Shown: positions 26,292-35,700 of the stretch, in pieces
Position numbering within the stretch: the stretch's first letter is position 1
How the letters are laid out: every line of letters begins with the position of its first letter
DNA from: Bacteroidota bacterium
Lineage (GTDB): Bacteria > Bacteroidota > Bacteroidia > 2-12-FULL-35-15
DNA length: 64,000 nt
Direction of reading: 5' to 3'
NCBI GenBank assembly: GCA_025963715.1
Contig: JAOQAG010000049.1
Coordinates: 62,001-126,000 of the forward strand
Made by a program: the position numbers and the translations under genes
Notes under the pieces: generated by a model
The model's database searches: none
What the model saw: only the letters and a program-made list of their open reading frames with translations
What the model was told of the DNA's origin: nothing

Positions 26292-26672
26292 ATGGATTTA
26301 ACTAACAAAAAAAAGTATACCAACCTTTCCTACCTCAAAACCATATCGAAAGGAAATACTGCTTTTGAACAAAAAATGCTGAGTGCTTTTGTAGAGCAAT
26401 CGGCAGTGGATGTGCAGCGTTTAAAAAATGCACTTTTAGTAAAAGATTGGGATACCATTTACCTGATTGCTCATAAAATGAAGCCTTCCCTGCAATTTGT
26501 AGGTTTAACCGTATTGCAGGACGATATCTTATCGCTCGAAATTTCTTCCAAACAAAAAATACACATTGATAAAGTGGCGGAATTAATTTCCACAGTATCC
26601 ACCATCATCGCGCTTGCCATAGAGGAAATAAAAGAGGAGCTGGCCGTTTTAAACAACGATCCACATCCATAA
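26292..26672 (+). CDS. Hpt phosphotransfer protein
   Basis: A 126-residue helical protein with a histidine phosphotransfer domain. The phospho-accepting His is His61 in YLIAHKMKPSLQFVGL, the standard HxxKxxxxxxG pattern. It lies 7 bases before the hybrid kinase, so it probably moves phosphate from the kinase's own receiver to a regulator such as the LytTR or single-domain protein. Confidence 0.93.
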   Translation: MDLTNKKKYTNLSYLKTISKGNTAFEQKMLSAFVEQSAVDVQRLKNALLVKDWDTIYLIAHKMKPSLQFVGLTVLQDDILSLEISSKQKIHIDKVAELISTVSTIIALAIEEIKEELAVLNNDPHP

Positions 26673-26679
26673 AAAACGT

Positions 26680-28851
26680 ATGAAAAATTACAAAACAATA
26701 TTCTGGAAAGTAATGCTTGGTTTTGGCCTGGTGGCTTGCCTGCTGGCTACAACCTACTGGATCACCTATAAAAACCTTGGAATATTAAAGAAGAATATCA
26801 ATGCGTATGCGGGGCTTAGCCCAAAGAATGTGTACCGCAAAAAAATATCACACGAGGTATACGACATAGATTTTTATATCAAACAATATTCGGTTACCAA
26901 AAAGGATTCTTTGTTGCTGAAGTACGACAGTAGTGTGGTGCTGGTGGGGCAATACATGGACGACCTGAGTAAAATTGCGCTCGATAACGAGGAATATTAC
27001 CGCAACCTCGAAAAGCTGGGGTATTACATCAATAACAAATTGGAGATCTGCCGCGAGCGTATTCGCCTTGCGGATAGCTACAATACACAGTCCGGTTTGC
27101 CCGAAATTATTTCAAAGATCTCCGAATCGCAAAAGCAAACCTTGTCGGTAACCTCCGATGCCGACCAGGTTACGGCGCCGGTAGAAGATAAAGATCAACC
27201 GCAAAATCAAAAAGAGGCCCCGAAAGAAGAACGCAGTAATTTTTTCTCACGTTTATTTTCAGGTAAAAAAAATAAAGAAAAACCGGAAGAGCAGATCAGC
27301 ACCTTGCCATCGCCATCGCTTTCCACATCCGCTATAGCGTCCATCCAGCCGCCTGTGGTTACTACCGACGTGGTTTCTGCGAGCTCTGTAAAAGATATGC
27401 TGGAAAAGGCAGAAAAAAAAGGCAATGTAAAATCAACCAATTTTTTCAAGCAAACCCTGCAGCTGATCGAAAAAGACGATTATGCGCAGGATAGCATCCG
27501 CGCTGTTTTTACCAATCTCGAAAAATTAGAGCTGATCGAATCAAAAGCCGGGCTCAATAAATTAACGGATGATACGGCCAGCAATACCAGTAACATTTTA
27601 ACCAGCCTGGTTGCTTCCGGGATCCTCATCATGCTGGTGTTTTTAGTGATCGTGTACCGCGAGGTAAAACACAACAACCGCCTGAGAAAAGAATTGCTGC
27701 GTGAGAAAAAAAGCACCGAAAAGCTCGCGAAAGCCAAAGAGGAATTTTTAGCGAACATGAGCCACGAGATCCGCACGCCAATGAATGTGATCGTAGGATT
27801 TTCCGAACAATTGTTAAAAACCGGGCTGGCAAACGAACAGCAAAAATTATTGTTCAATATCAAACGTTCCTCCAACCACCTGATCACCATCATCAATGAA
27901 ATCCTGGATTATTCAAAAATGGAATCCGGTGGCATTGTACTCGAAAATATTGCCTTTGATGTGGAGGAAGTATTGGAAGAGGTGTACGAATCGTTTAAAA
28001 ATGCGGCAGAAAAAAAAGGATTGGAATTGAGCTATAACATCGATGAACAGGTTTCAAAAACAATTGTCGGCGATTCCGTTCGCTTAAAGCAGATCCTGCT
28101 TAACCTGGTTGCCAATGCGGTAAAATTTACCGAAAAAGGAATGATCCGGATAACGTGTAAAGTAGCACATGCAGAAAGCGGCTCACAAACATTGTTGTTT
28201 GAAGTTTCGGATACCGGGATTGGGATCGGGGCGGAAAATCAACTCACTATTTTCGAACAATTCACGCAGGCAGATTCAAGTGTTACCCGGAAATACGGAG
28301 GAACAGGGCTGGGATTGACCATCTCCAAAAAACTGGTGGAACTGCAGCAGGGAAGTATTGCTGTGAAAAGCGAAACAGGAAAAGGCTCGGTTTTTTATTT
28401 TACCATTCCGTATAATTTACCTGTGGATGAACACATGCTGGCACAACAGAATGCGATTGATCCAACCACCGGCAAGGAAAAATTAGCGGGTAAAAAAGTA
28501 CTGATCGTGGATGATGATGAAATGAACAAACTGCTGGCCTGCCATATTTTAGAAAGCTATGAAATGAAAATTGATGTGGCGGACAATGGCGCACTGGCGC
28601 TGGAAAAATTAATAAAAAAACAATACGACATCATTCTGATGGATTTACACATGCCGGAAATGGGCGGTTTGGAAGCCATTGCAAAGATCCGGAAAAAAGG
28701 AATTCAAACACCGGTAATTGCTGTTACCGGGAACGTGCTCAAAGGCGAGCGCGATAAATGCCTGGCTGCTGGCATGAACGAATACATTTCCAAGCCGTAT
28801 CACGAAGCGGAGCTGATGCAGAAAATCATTCAACTTCTTCCAACCGTCTGA
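26680..28851 (+). CDS. Hybrid sensor histidine kinase with receiver domain
   Basis: A 723-residue membrane sensor. TM1 is at about 12-29 and TM2 at about 305-330, enclosing an extracytoplasmic region of about 275 residues. That region holds an odd, charged Pro/Glu/Lys/Ser-rich stretch (about 165-235) with FFSRLFSGKKNKEK. Then come HisKA with His362 in NMSHEIRTPMN, HATPase with DTGIGI and GGTGLGLTI, and a C-terminal receiver with Asp655 in IILMDLHMPEMGG. No PAS or HAMP domain is clear. It sits between Hpt and a single-domain regulator, forming a full phosphorelay. Confidence 0.95.
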   Translation: MKNYKTIFWKVMLGFGLVACLLATTYWITYKNLGILKKNINAYAGLSPKNVYRKKISHEVYDIDFYIKQYSVTKKDSLLLKYDSSVVLVGQYMDDLSKIALDNEEYYRNLEKLGYYINNKLEICRERIRLADSYNTQSGLPEIISKISESQKQTLSVTSDADQVTAPVEDKDQPQNQKEAPKEERSNFFSRLFSGKKNKEKPEEQISTLPSPSLSTSAIASIQPPVVTTDVVSASSVKDMLEKAEKKGNVKSTNFFKQTLQLIEKDDYAQDSIRAVFTNLEKLELIESKAGLNKLTDDTASNTSNILTSLVASGILIMLVFLVIVYREVKHNNRLRKELLREKKSTEKLAKAKEEFLANMSHEIRTPMNVIVGFSEQLLKTGLANEQQKLLFNIKRSSNHLITIINEILDYSKMESGGIVLENIAFDVEEVLEEVYESFKNAAEKKGLELSYNIDEQVSKTIVGDSVRLKQILLNLVANAVKFTEKGMIRITCKVAHAESGSQTLLFEVSDTGIGIGAENQLTIFEQFTQADSSVTRKYGGTGLGLTISKKLVELQQGSIAVKSETGKGSVFYFTIPYNLPVDEHMLAQQNAIDPTTGKEKLAGKKVLIVDDDEMNKLLACHILESYEMKIDVADNGALALEKLIKKQYDIILMDLHMPEMGGLEAIAKIRKKGIQTPVIAVTGNVLKGERDKCLAAGMNEYISKPYHEAELMQKIIQLLPTV

Positions 28852-28932
28852 CCGGATCTGCCGGGCATCGAAATTGTATAACATCTTCGGAAATGGTACG
28901 TTAAATTTACATGAACATAAAAGCAAAAAATT

Positions 28933-29322
28933 ATGAAACGGATTTTGGTAATAGACGACGATAAGCTTTTTCAACGCGCCATCGCTTTCAGATTAAAAGA
29001 AACAGGTTATGATGTGATCACTGCAGATGATGCTTTCCAGGCGCTGGAACTCATCGATAAATATAAAATAGACGGGGTGGTTAGTGATATTATGATGCCG
29101 GATATTTCCGGGCTGAGCTTGTTATCACTGCTCAAGAAATTTTATTACAACCGGATCCCGGTCATCATTATTTCTTCACTCGGACAGGAAAAAGCAGAGG
29201 CCATTTCCCTCAACCTGGGCGCCTATGCATTTATTCCTAAGCCCATTGATTTTGATGACCTTACTGCACAGGTAAACGACATGATCCGCAATGCGCAGGA
29301 AAAAGTGGATGAGAAACAATGA
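28933..29322 (+). CDS. Single-domain response regulator
   Basis: A 129-residue receiver domain with no output domain. It has Asp8-10, phospho-acceptor Asp52 in GVVSDIMMPDISG, Thr/Ser switch in VIIISSLG, and Lys in FIPKPIDF. It probably acts as a phosphate intermediate or by protein contact in the relay with the hybrid kinase and Hpt protein upstream (82-base gap). Confidence 0.93.
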   Translation: MKRILVIDDDKLFQRAIAFRLKETGYDVITADDAFQALELIDKYKIDGVVSDIMMPDISGLSLLSLLKKFYYNRIPVIIISSLGQEKAEAISLNLGAYAFIPKPIDFDDLTAQVNDMIRNAQEKVDEKQ

Positions 29323-29344
29323 CGTAGTAAAAAAGATAAAATGT

Positions 29345-29352
29345 TATATTTG
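29345..29352 (+). promoter_or_regulatory. Putative -7 box
   Basis: TATATTTG fits TAnnTTTG and lies 19 bases before the ATG of the barrel protein at 29372, suggesting that gene has its own promoter. Confidence 0.45.
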
Positions 29353-29371
29353 CGTATAATTTAAATACAAG

Positions 29372-30058
29372 ATGCACTTGCGTTATTTTATACAGAATTT
29401 CTTTTTACCCATCATTTTTTTCGCTGCAACCGTCAGCGCATCTGCTCAAACGCAGGAGGAGCCGCAACCAAAAAAAATTGCAGATGCAAAGGACCGCATC
29501 ATTGTGGATTTTGATTACGATGGTTTCCTGAATTTACCGGCGGGCATCAAACAAAAACCATATTCATTGGGTGGTAATGCTTATTTCATGTGGGATTATC
29601 CTTTCGGATACGGTCCGTTCAGCGTGGCTTTCGGCGGTGGTTTCAGCACACACGACATGCACAGCAACGGACGCATTACGTATACCATCGACGGAAAATA
29701 TACCACCCTGGAACCGCTTACCACCAAATACAAACGCAATAAATTATCCTGCAATTATGTGGAGATCCCTGTGGAGCTGCGCATCCGCACACGCGGACAA
29801 CACAGCTTTAAATTTTCGGTAGGAGCAAAGATCGGTTATGCGTATAATGTGCATACCAAAATAATTGACGACGACGGCAAACGCAAGATCTATGATATCA
29901 AAAACATCAATCCATGGCGCTACGGTGTTACCATGCGTATTGGTTATAATAAATTTGTACTGCAGGGATTTTATGCGTTCTCCGATCTTTTCCTGAAAGG
30001 CAGGGGAGAACCCAACATGGTGCCTTTTTCTGTTGGTGTGGGATTGCTGCTGTATTAG
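29372..30058 (+). CDS. PorT-like outer-membrane beta-barrel protein
   Basis: A 228-residue exported protein. Signal peptide MHLRYFIQNFFLPIIFFAATVSA is split by a cleavage near SAQ. Barrel strands alternate through the rest, with a final VPFSVGVGLLLY. It resembles the porin-like PorT/OMP_b-brl_2 group. Function unknown; it follows the phosphorelay but has its own promoter-like box. Confidence 0.82.
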   Translation: MHLRYFIQNFFLPIIFFAATVSASAQTQEEPQPKKIADAKDRIIVDFDYDGFLNLPAGIKQKPYSLGGNAYFMWDYPFGYGPFSVAFGGGFSTHDMHSNGRITYTIDGKYTTLEPLTTKYKRNKLSCNYVEIPVELRIRTRGQHSFKFSVGAKIGYAYNVHTKIIDDDGKRKIYDIKNINPWRYGVTMRIGYNKFVLQGFYAFSDLFLKGRGEPNMVPFSVGVGLLLY

Positions 30059-30066
30059 CATTCTTA

Positions 30067-30186
30067 CGCTGGCGCGAGTGTCCCACTCGTGCCTTTTATT
30101 TTATGGCATCTTGCCATTATTATAAATGAATATAAGAGCGGGACGCTCTAAGAATAAGAGTCACGAGTGGGACACTCGCGCCAGCG
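30067..30186. repeat. Family B element, 120 bp, with perfect 25-bp inverted ends
   Basis: Ends 30067-30091 and 30162-30186 are perfect inverted copies beginning CGCTGGCGCGAGTG. Each end is itself a hairpin around CGAGTGTCCCACTCG. Internal hairpins ATGGCATCTTGCCAT and AGAGCGGGACGCTCT stand in the reverse order to those at 6459 and 8108, so this copy is inverted. Confidence 0.75.
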
Positions 30187-30191
30187 ATGTT

Positions 30192-30314
30192 AAGCCACAG
30201 ATTCACAGATTAAAAAAATTAATAAAAAATTACATGGATTCTTTCAAAATCGCAAAGCGATTTTATCATCTGTGCAATATATTTTACATAAAAAAATCTG
30301 TGAATCTGTGGCTT
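30192..30314. repeat. Family E element, 123 bp, with perfect 20-bp inverted ends
   Basis: AAGCCACAGATTCACAGATT (30192-30211) and its exact inverted copy (30295-30314) flank a central AAAATCGCAAAGCGATTTT hairpin (about 30246-30264). Same plan as 21406-21516. Confidence 0.75.
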
Positions 30315-30483
30315 ACTTAATCACGTTGGGAGAACGCGCTTTAGCTATCCGTTTTAATCCGTACAAACCCCCAACATCTGCGTTCTAACGACATAACTCA
30401 CACACAGATTGGTATATTCGTATTAATTGGTATTTAGTAGATCCACAAATTCGTAACATTCGTTCCTGTTCGCTATTTGTACC

Positions 30484-31107
30484 CTAAAACTTAACGAAGA
30501 TCATCAACAGAAACTCCACCAAAAAACCAAGCAGCAATCCCGCATACACTTGTGCAGGTTCATGGGCTTTCAGCTTTAAACGTGCAAACCCGATCAGTCC
30601 GGCACACAGGAGAAGCAGGAGTAAAATAGCTTTGAAATCAACCAGCAAACGCAGGGAAATACCCATCACACCACCGATCAGGCCGCCAATGCCAACAGCA
30701 TGTGCGCTTATTTTCCATTTAAAATTAATGAAGAACGTTAGTAAAATGGAAATGCCTGCACCAGCAATCATCAGCACGATCACCATCGGGAAACCGCGGG
30801 TGTAAAACATATACAACAGCGCGAAATAATACATCGCCGTGCTCAGATAAGGGATTACCCGCTCACGCGTGGTTTCCATTTCCATGCTGCGGATGCGCCC
30901 CATCTTCAACAATATAAATGCATTGAGCGCAGGTAAAACAAATGTGAAGAAAAAAGTAACGATCAGGATCTTCACTTTAAATTCGGGAGGGGTAAACGTG
31001 GAAATGTAATTGTGTGTGAAAAATATCAATGCAAAGCCGTAGGTTGGCATCAGCAATGGATGCAACAGGTGCGAAATTATTTTTGCGAAGCGTGTTTCAG
31101 TAGTCAA
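30484..31107 (-). CDS. PAP2-like integral membrane protein
   Basis: A 207-residue protein with five or six hydrophobic helices. The KISAHAVGIGGLIGGVMG segment and the C-terminal RLKLKAHEPAQVYAGLLLG resemble the histidine motifs of PAP2-type phosphatases (SxxxH and RxxxxxHxxxD-like), although the Asp is replaced by Gln-Val here. It could be a lipid phosphatase or a non-catalytic relative. It begins with TTG at 31107, needed for the family-like N terminus. Located 42 bases after the RpoN stop, likely in one transcript. Confidence 0.78.
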   Translation of the reverse strand: MTTETRFAKIISHLLHPLLMPTYGFALIFFTHNYISTFTPPEFKVKILIVTFFFTFVLPALNAFILLKMGRIRSMEMETTRERVIPYLSTAMYYFALLYMFYTRGFPMVIVLMIAGAGISILLTFFINFKWKISAHAVGIGGLIGGVMGISLRLLVDFKAILLLLLLCAGLIGFARLKLKAHEPAQVYAGLLLGFLVEFLLMIFVKF

Positions 31108-31149
31108 AACAAAAAAAATTAAATTGGTTTACAAAATAAGAAAAGGAAA

Positions 31150-32607
31150 TTACAGTTCCTTTCTTAATCGTGCTACCGGAATGTCAAGCTGTTCGCGGTA
31201 TTTAGCGATTGTTCTCCTGGCAATGTTGTATCCTTTTTCTTTCAGGATCTTCGCCAGCTTATCATCGGTCAGTGGTTTCTTTTTACTTTCTGCGCCAATG
31301 CAGTCTTCCAGGATCTTTTTCACTTCACGTGTGGATACTTCCTCTCCGCTATCGGTAGAAAGCGATTCGCTGAAAAATGTTTTCAGTAAAAACGTCCCGA
31401 AAGGTGTTTGTACATATTTGCTGTTGGCAACGCGGGAAATAGTGGAAATATCCAGCAATACTTTTTCTGCAATGTCTTTCAGGATCATTGGTTTCAGCTG
31501 CGTTTCATCCCCCGTTAAAAAATAATCGCGTTGATATTCCATGATTGCATTCATAGTAAACAACAAAGTTTGGTTCCGCTGCTGGATCGCATCAATGAAC
31601 CAGCGTGCACCGTCCAGTTTTTGTTTGATGAACATGGACGCTTCCTTATTGGCTTTGTCCTTTGTTTTGGAATATTCTTCAAACATTTTATTGTATTCCG
31701 CACTCACCTTTAGATCCGGTGCATTGCGGGAATTTAATCCCAGCAATAATTCGCCGTCGTCATTCGTGATCGTAAAATCAGGGATTACCTGCTGATAGCT
31801 TTTTTGTCCGTCGGCCATGGAATTACCCGGGCGCGGATTTAATTTTAAAATTTCCTGGATCACTTCTTTCAACAGCTCATCATCGATCTCCAGTTTTTTC
31901 GAAATTTTATCATAATGCTTTTTCGAAAATTCATCCATTTGCTTTTCCACCACTTCGGTAGCAAGCTCCACTATCTGTGTTTGAACTTCCTTTCTGCGCA
32001 GCTGGATCAGCAGGCATTCCTGCAGATCACGCGCACCCACACCGGCCGGGTCAAAATCCTGGATCACTTTTAATAATTCCAGCAGCTCTTCTTCCGTTGT
32101 AGTAATGTTTTGTGAAAAGGCAATGTCATCAACAATAGAACCCAGGTCCCTGCGTAAATAACCATCATCATCCAAATTTCCGATCAGGTAATTGGCGATC
32201 TGGTATTCGCGGTCATCCAGCGCTTTCATACCCAGCTGACTTTCCAGCATATCCTGGAAAGTAAGTCCAACGGAAAAAGGAATTTCCTTGCGCTCTTCAT
32301 CCGGACTGATATTGTTTGCTTTTAATTTATAAGAAGCGCCCTCATCGTCATCCATGTAATCCGTCAATGCAAAATCATCGCGGTTGTGTTCTTCATCCTG
32401 CGGCGCATCCTCAAACTCCTCATTCTCAAACTCATCTTTCGGTTCGTCGTCGGTTTCTGCCCCTTCTTCCAGTGCTGGATTTATCTCCATCTCTTCTTTG
32501 ATGCGTTGTTCCAATGCAATCGTAGGTAATTGCAGCAATTTCATTAACTGAATTTGCTGTGGAGATAATTTTTGTAATAATTTTTGTGTCTGTACCTGCC
32601 TTAACAT
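31150..32607 (-). CDS. rpoN: RNA polymerase sigma-54 factor
   Basis: A 485-residue sigma-54. The Gln-rich activator-interacting region I is at the start (LLQKLSPQQIQLMKLLQLP). An acidic region II (about 45-95) follows. The core-binding region contains FDPAGVGARDLQECLLIQL, and the DNA-binding domain ends in the RpoN box ARRTIAKYRE (463-472). It directs transcription at -24/-12 promoters with AAA+ activators, none of which is seen in the window. Length is normal. Confidence 0.97.
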   Translation of the reverse strand: MLRQVQTQKLLQKLSPQQIQLMKLLQLPTIALEQRIKEEMEINPALEEGAETDDEPKDEFENEEFEDAPQDEEHNRDDFALTDYMDDDEGASYKLKANNISPDEERKEIPFSVGLTFQDMLESQLGMKALDDREYQIANYLIGNLDDDGYLRRDLGSIVDDIAFSQNITTTEEELLELLKVIQDFDPAGVGARDLQECLLIQLRRKEVQTQIVELATEVVEKQMDEFSKKHYDKISKKLEIDDELLKEVIQEILKLNPRPGNSMADGQKSYQQVIPDFTITNDDGELLLGLNSRNAPDLKVSAEYNKMFEEYSKTKDKANKEASMFIKQKLDGARWFIDAIQQRNQTLLFTMNAIMEYQRDYFLTGDETQLKPMILKDIAEKVLLDISTISRVANSKYVQTPFGTFLLKTFFSESLSTDSGEEVSTREVKKILEDCIGAESKKKPLTDDKLAKILKEKGYNIARRTIAKYREQLDIPVARLRKEL

Positions 32608-32757
32608 AAAGCTTTCTGCGCTAGTTCCTATTATTACAAAAGTAACAAATATTTAGCCAAAAACAGTAAGGATTTTAACACAGGGGCTACGGAGTTTACA
32701 GAGGTTCACAGAGTTCTCTGTGTAGCTCTGTTTTCTCTTATTTCTCTGTGTTGAAGA

Positions 32758-35700
32758 TTAGATCCTGAAGCCGATTACGAGCACGTCATCGATCTGCTCA
32801 AGCTCCCCTTTCCAGCTTTGAAAAGCCTGTACCAGCAGCTGTTCCTGTTCTTTTACAGGTTTGGTATAAATCTCGGCAATCAGTTTTTGCATATTGCCAA
32901 CCATAAATTTTTTACCGCGTTCGCCACCAAACTGATCGGCATAACCATCCGAAAATACATAGATCATATCTCCCTTCTCAACAGGGATCTCATGATTGGT
33001 AAATTTGCGTTTTTCGTTTTCTTCCAGCTCCATTCCACCGATCGGAAATTTATTTGCTTTGATCATCTCGAACACTTCTTCGCCGGTTTTATTTTTACGG
33101 AAGATCCACAACGGCCGGTTGGCACCTGAATACTCTAATATCGTTCCTGCTTCATTCAATGAACAAAGCGCAATGTCCATTCCATCGCGGCGCTCATTTT
33201 CACTTTCACTTTGTTTCAATGCTGTTTTTACACCGTGATGCAATTCATTTAAAATTTCAGCCGGTTGTGTAATGTTTTTATCCGTCACAATCTCATTCAG
33301 CAATGTATTGCCGATGATGCTCATGAAAGCACCCGGAACGCCGTGACCGGTACAATCCACAGAAGCTACAAAACGTTTATTATTGCGTTTTGCAAACCAG
33401 TAAAAATCCCCGCTCACAATATCTTTCGGCTGGTACAGCACAAATGCTTCTTTCATTTCTGCATGTAAATTCTGCAGCGGCGGCAACAGCGCTTCCTGTA
33501 TGTTTTTCGCATACTTGATACTGTCCGTGATGTCGTGATTTTTTGCTTCAATGATCGCTTTTTGTTCACTCACTTCCTTGTTGATCACTTCCACTTTTTC
33601 TTTTTCCTGGCGCAGCTGGTACGTACGCAGCTCTACTTCCTGCTCCAATTCTATTTTTGCTTTTTGCAGATTGCGTGTGCGCACCACAATAAATAAATAC
33701 ACACAGGCAAAAGCAAAAAGTGTTACCAGCGTGTAAAACCACCAGGTTTTGTACCATGGCGGAAGGATCGTGAATTTAAACGTCACATCTTTTGCATTCC
33801 ATAAGCCATCGTTATTCATTGCTTTTAAATGGAACACATAATCGCCGGGAGGCAATGACGAATACGTTGCCTCCGTTTTTGATGTCGGTGGAAACCAATC
33901 GGCATCAGCGCCTTCCAGCCTGAACTGGTATTTTACTTTGTTAGGATTGGTGATACACACACCTATAAAATCAAACGTAATGTGATTTTTATCGTATGGC
34001 AAAACAAGGTTGTGCGGCAAGTGTGAAATGCTGTCGGTCCCCGCCGAATATTTATTCAGGTCGGCTTCTGCACTCTGGAAAAATAAGCGGATCCCGGTGA
34101 TCCTTGTCAGCGCTTCCTCGCGGTTGATCTTGTCGTAATGCGGATTAAAAACCGTTGCACCTTTAATTGTTCCGAACCATAAATTTCCGTCGGCATCGCG
34201 CATCTGCGAATTGGAATTGCATTCAACGCCTTTTAATCCTTCTTCTTTTCCGTAATGTTTCAGCTCTATTTTATTGGAAGAGCGCAGCACTGCCAGGTTG
34301 ATCTTATCAATTCCTTTGTTGGTCCCCACCCATAAAAAATCATTATCGAGCAACATCAAATATACTTTGTTGGAAGCAAGGCCGCGGCTCTCATTGATAT
34401 TGTCAAACGCTGTGTAATCGTAGCTGTAAATGCCTTCATCGGTACCAAACCACAAATGCCCCATTTTGTCCTGCAGGATGGTGCTCACACGCTTATCGGT
34501 AAAACCGGATGCCCTGTTGAATTTTTGTACAGCGCTTCCGTTATATTCTACAACGCCGCTTTGTGTAGCCAGCCATAACGATTGATTGCGGTCTTCGAAA
34601 ATGGAATACACCGGGATATTATCCTTGTACGTATTATTTACAATGGCAACGGGCTCAAATACGTTGTTCTTAAAACCAAACAATCCAAACGGCGTTCCGA
34701 TCCACATCTGGCCGTTGTGGCCTTTCAGGATCGACAATACATTCTCATCCGGCAACCCGTCTTTTTTCGAATAATTATGAAAATTTTTTCCATCGAAAAC
34801 ACTCAGTCCCGCTTTTGTACCAAAGTACATATTACCCTGTGGATCTTCCGCAATCACCTGTACATCGTTATCGGCAATAGAATTTTTTACATCCTTTACA
34901 TTTACTTTATAGGTAGTGACCACACCGTCTTTCAATGAAACCACGCCATAATCTTTCACTGCGATCCAGACGTTTTTTTTCGAATCCTGGAAAATATATT
35001 TGATGTAATCGCCCGGCAGCAGATCTTTTGAACTGTAGGAAAGAAAAGCTTCACCGGTAAATTTTGTGGCGCCAAAACCATCGGTCCCAAACCAGAAATT
35101 TCCTTCCCGGTCCTGGAAGCCGCACATTAATTTACTGCTTGCCAAGCCGTTTTTCTCTGTGTATTTGCGGGATACAAAACCATTGAATTTGTAAACGCCT
35201 TCACTTGTCGCCAGCCATAAATTATTTTTATTATCAGGAATGATCGCTGTAAAGCCAATGTTTTCCTGGCCCGGAATGTTTACTTTTTCCAGCTTTCCTT
35301 CCGGCGTGATCCTGCAAATCCCCGTGACTGTTCCGATGTACACATTGCCTTGTAAATCTTCATTGATAGCGCGTACAAAAGTGGAAGGCATTCCTTCTTT
35401 TGTGCCGTAATAATTAAATTTTTTGGTGTTGAGATTATACCTGATCACACCGTATTCGATCGTTCCAAACCAGATGTTATTGGCCTTATCGGCATACATC
35501 GTAAAAATTTTCGATCTACTCAGCAGCGTATCTTCTGTAAATGGAATAAGTTTATCGCCGTTCAGCTGGCATACGCCTTTTGCCGTACCGATCCAGATAG
35601 TGCCGTTATTGTCCTGTATGGTTTTAAAAACGCGGTTGTGCGGTAAGCCCGTTGAATCGGTCAGGTTCCGGAATTTTTTTCCGGTTAAGATGCTAAGTCC

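Larger units (their letters stand above)
30059..30483. repeat. Gap built of family B, E and D repeats
   Basis: Carries B (30067-30186), E (30192-30314) almost abutting, then unremarkable sequence and a family D run (about 30399-30480: CACACAGATTGGTATATTCG, then GTTCCTGTTCGCTATTTGTACC). No gene seen. Confidence 0.7.

Noticed and set aside
31124-31525. 133-codon plus-strand frame
   Set aside because: Antisense to the conserved end of rpoN including the RpoN box.
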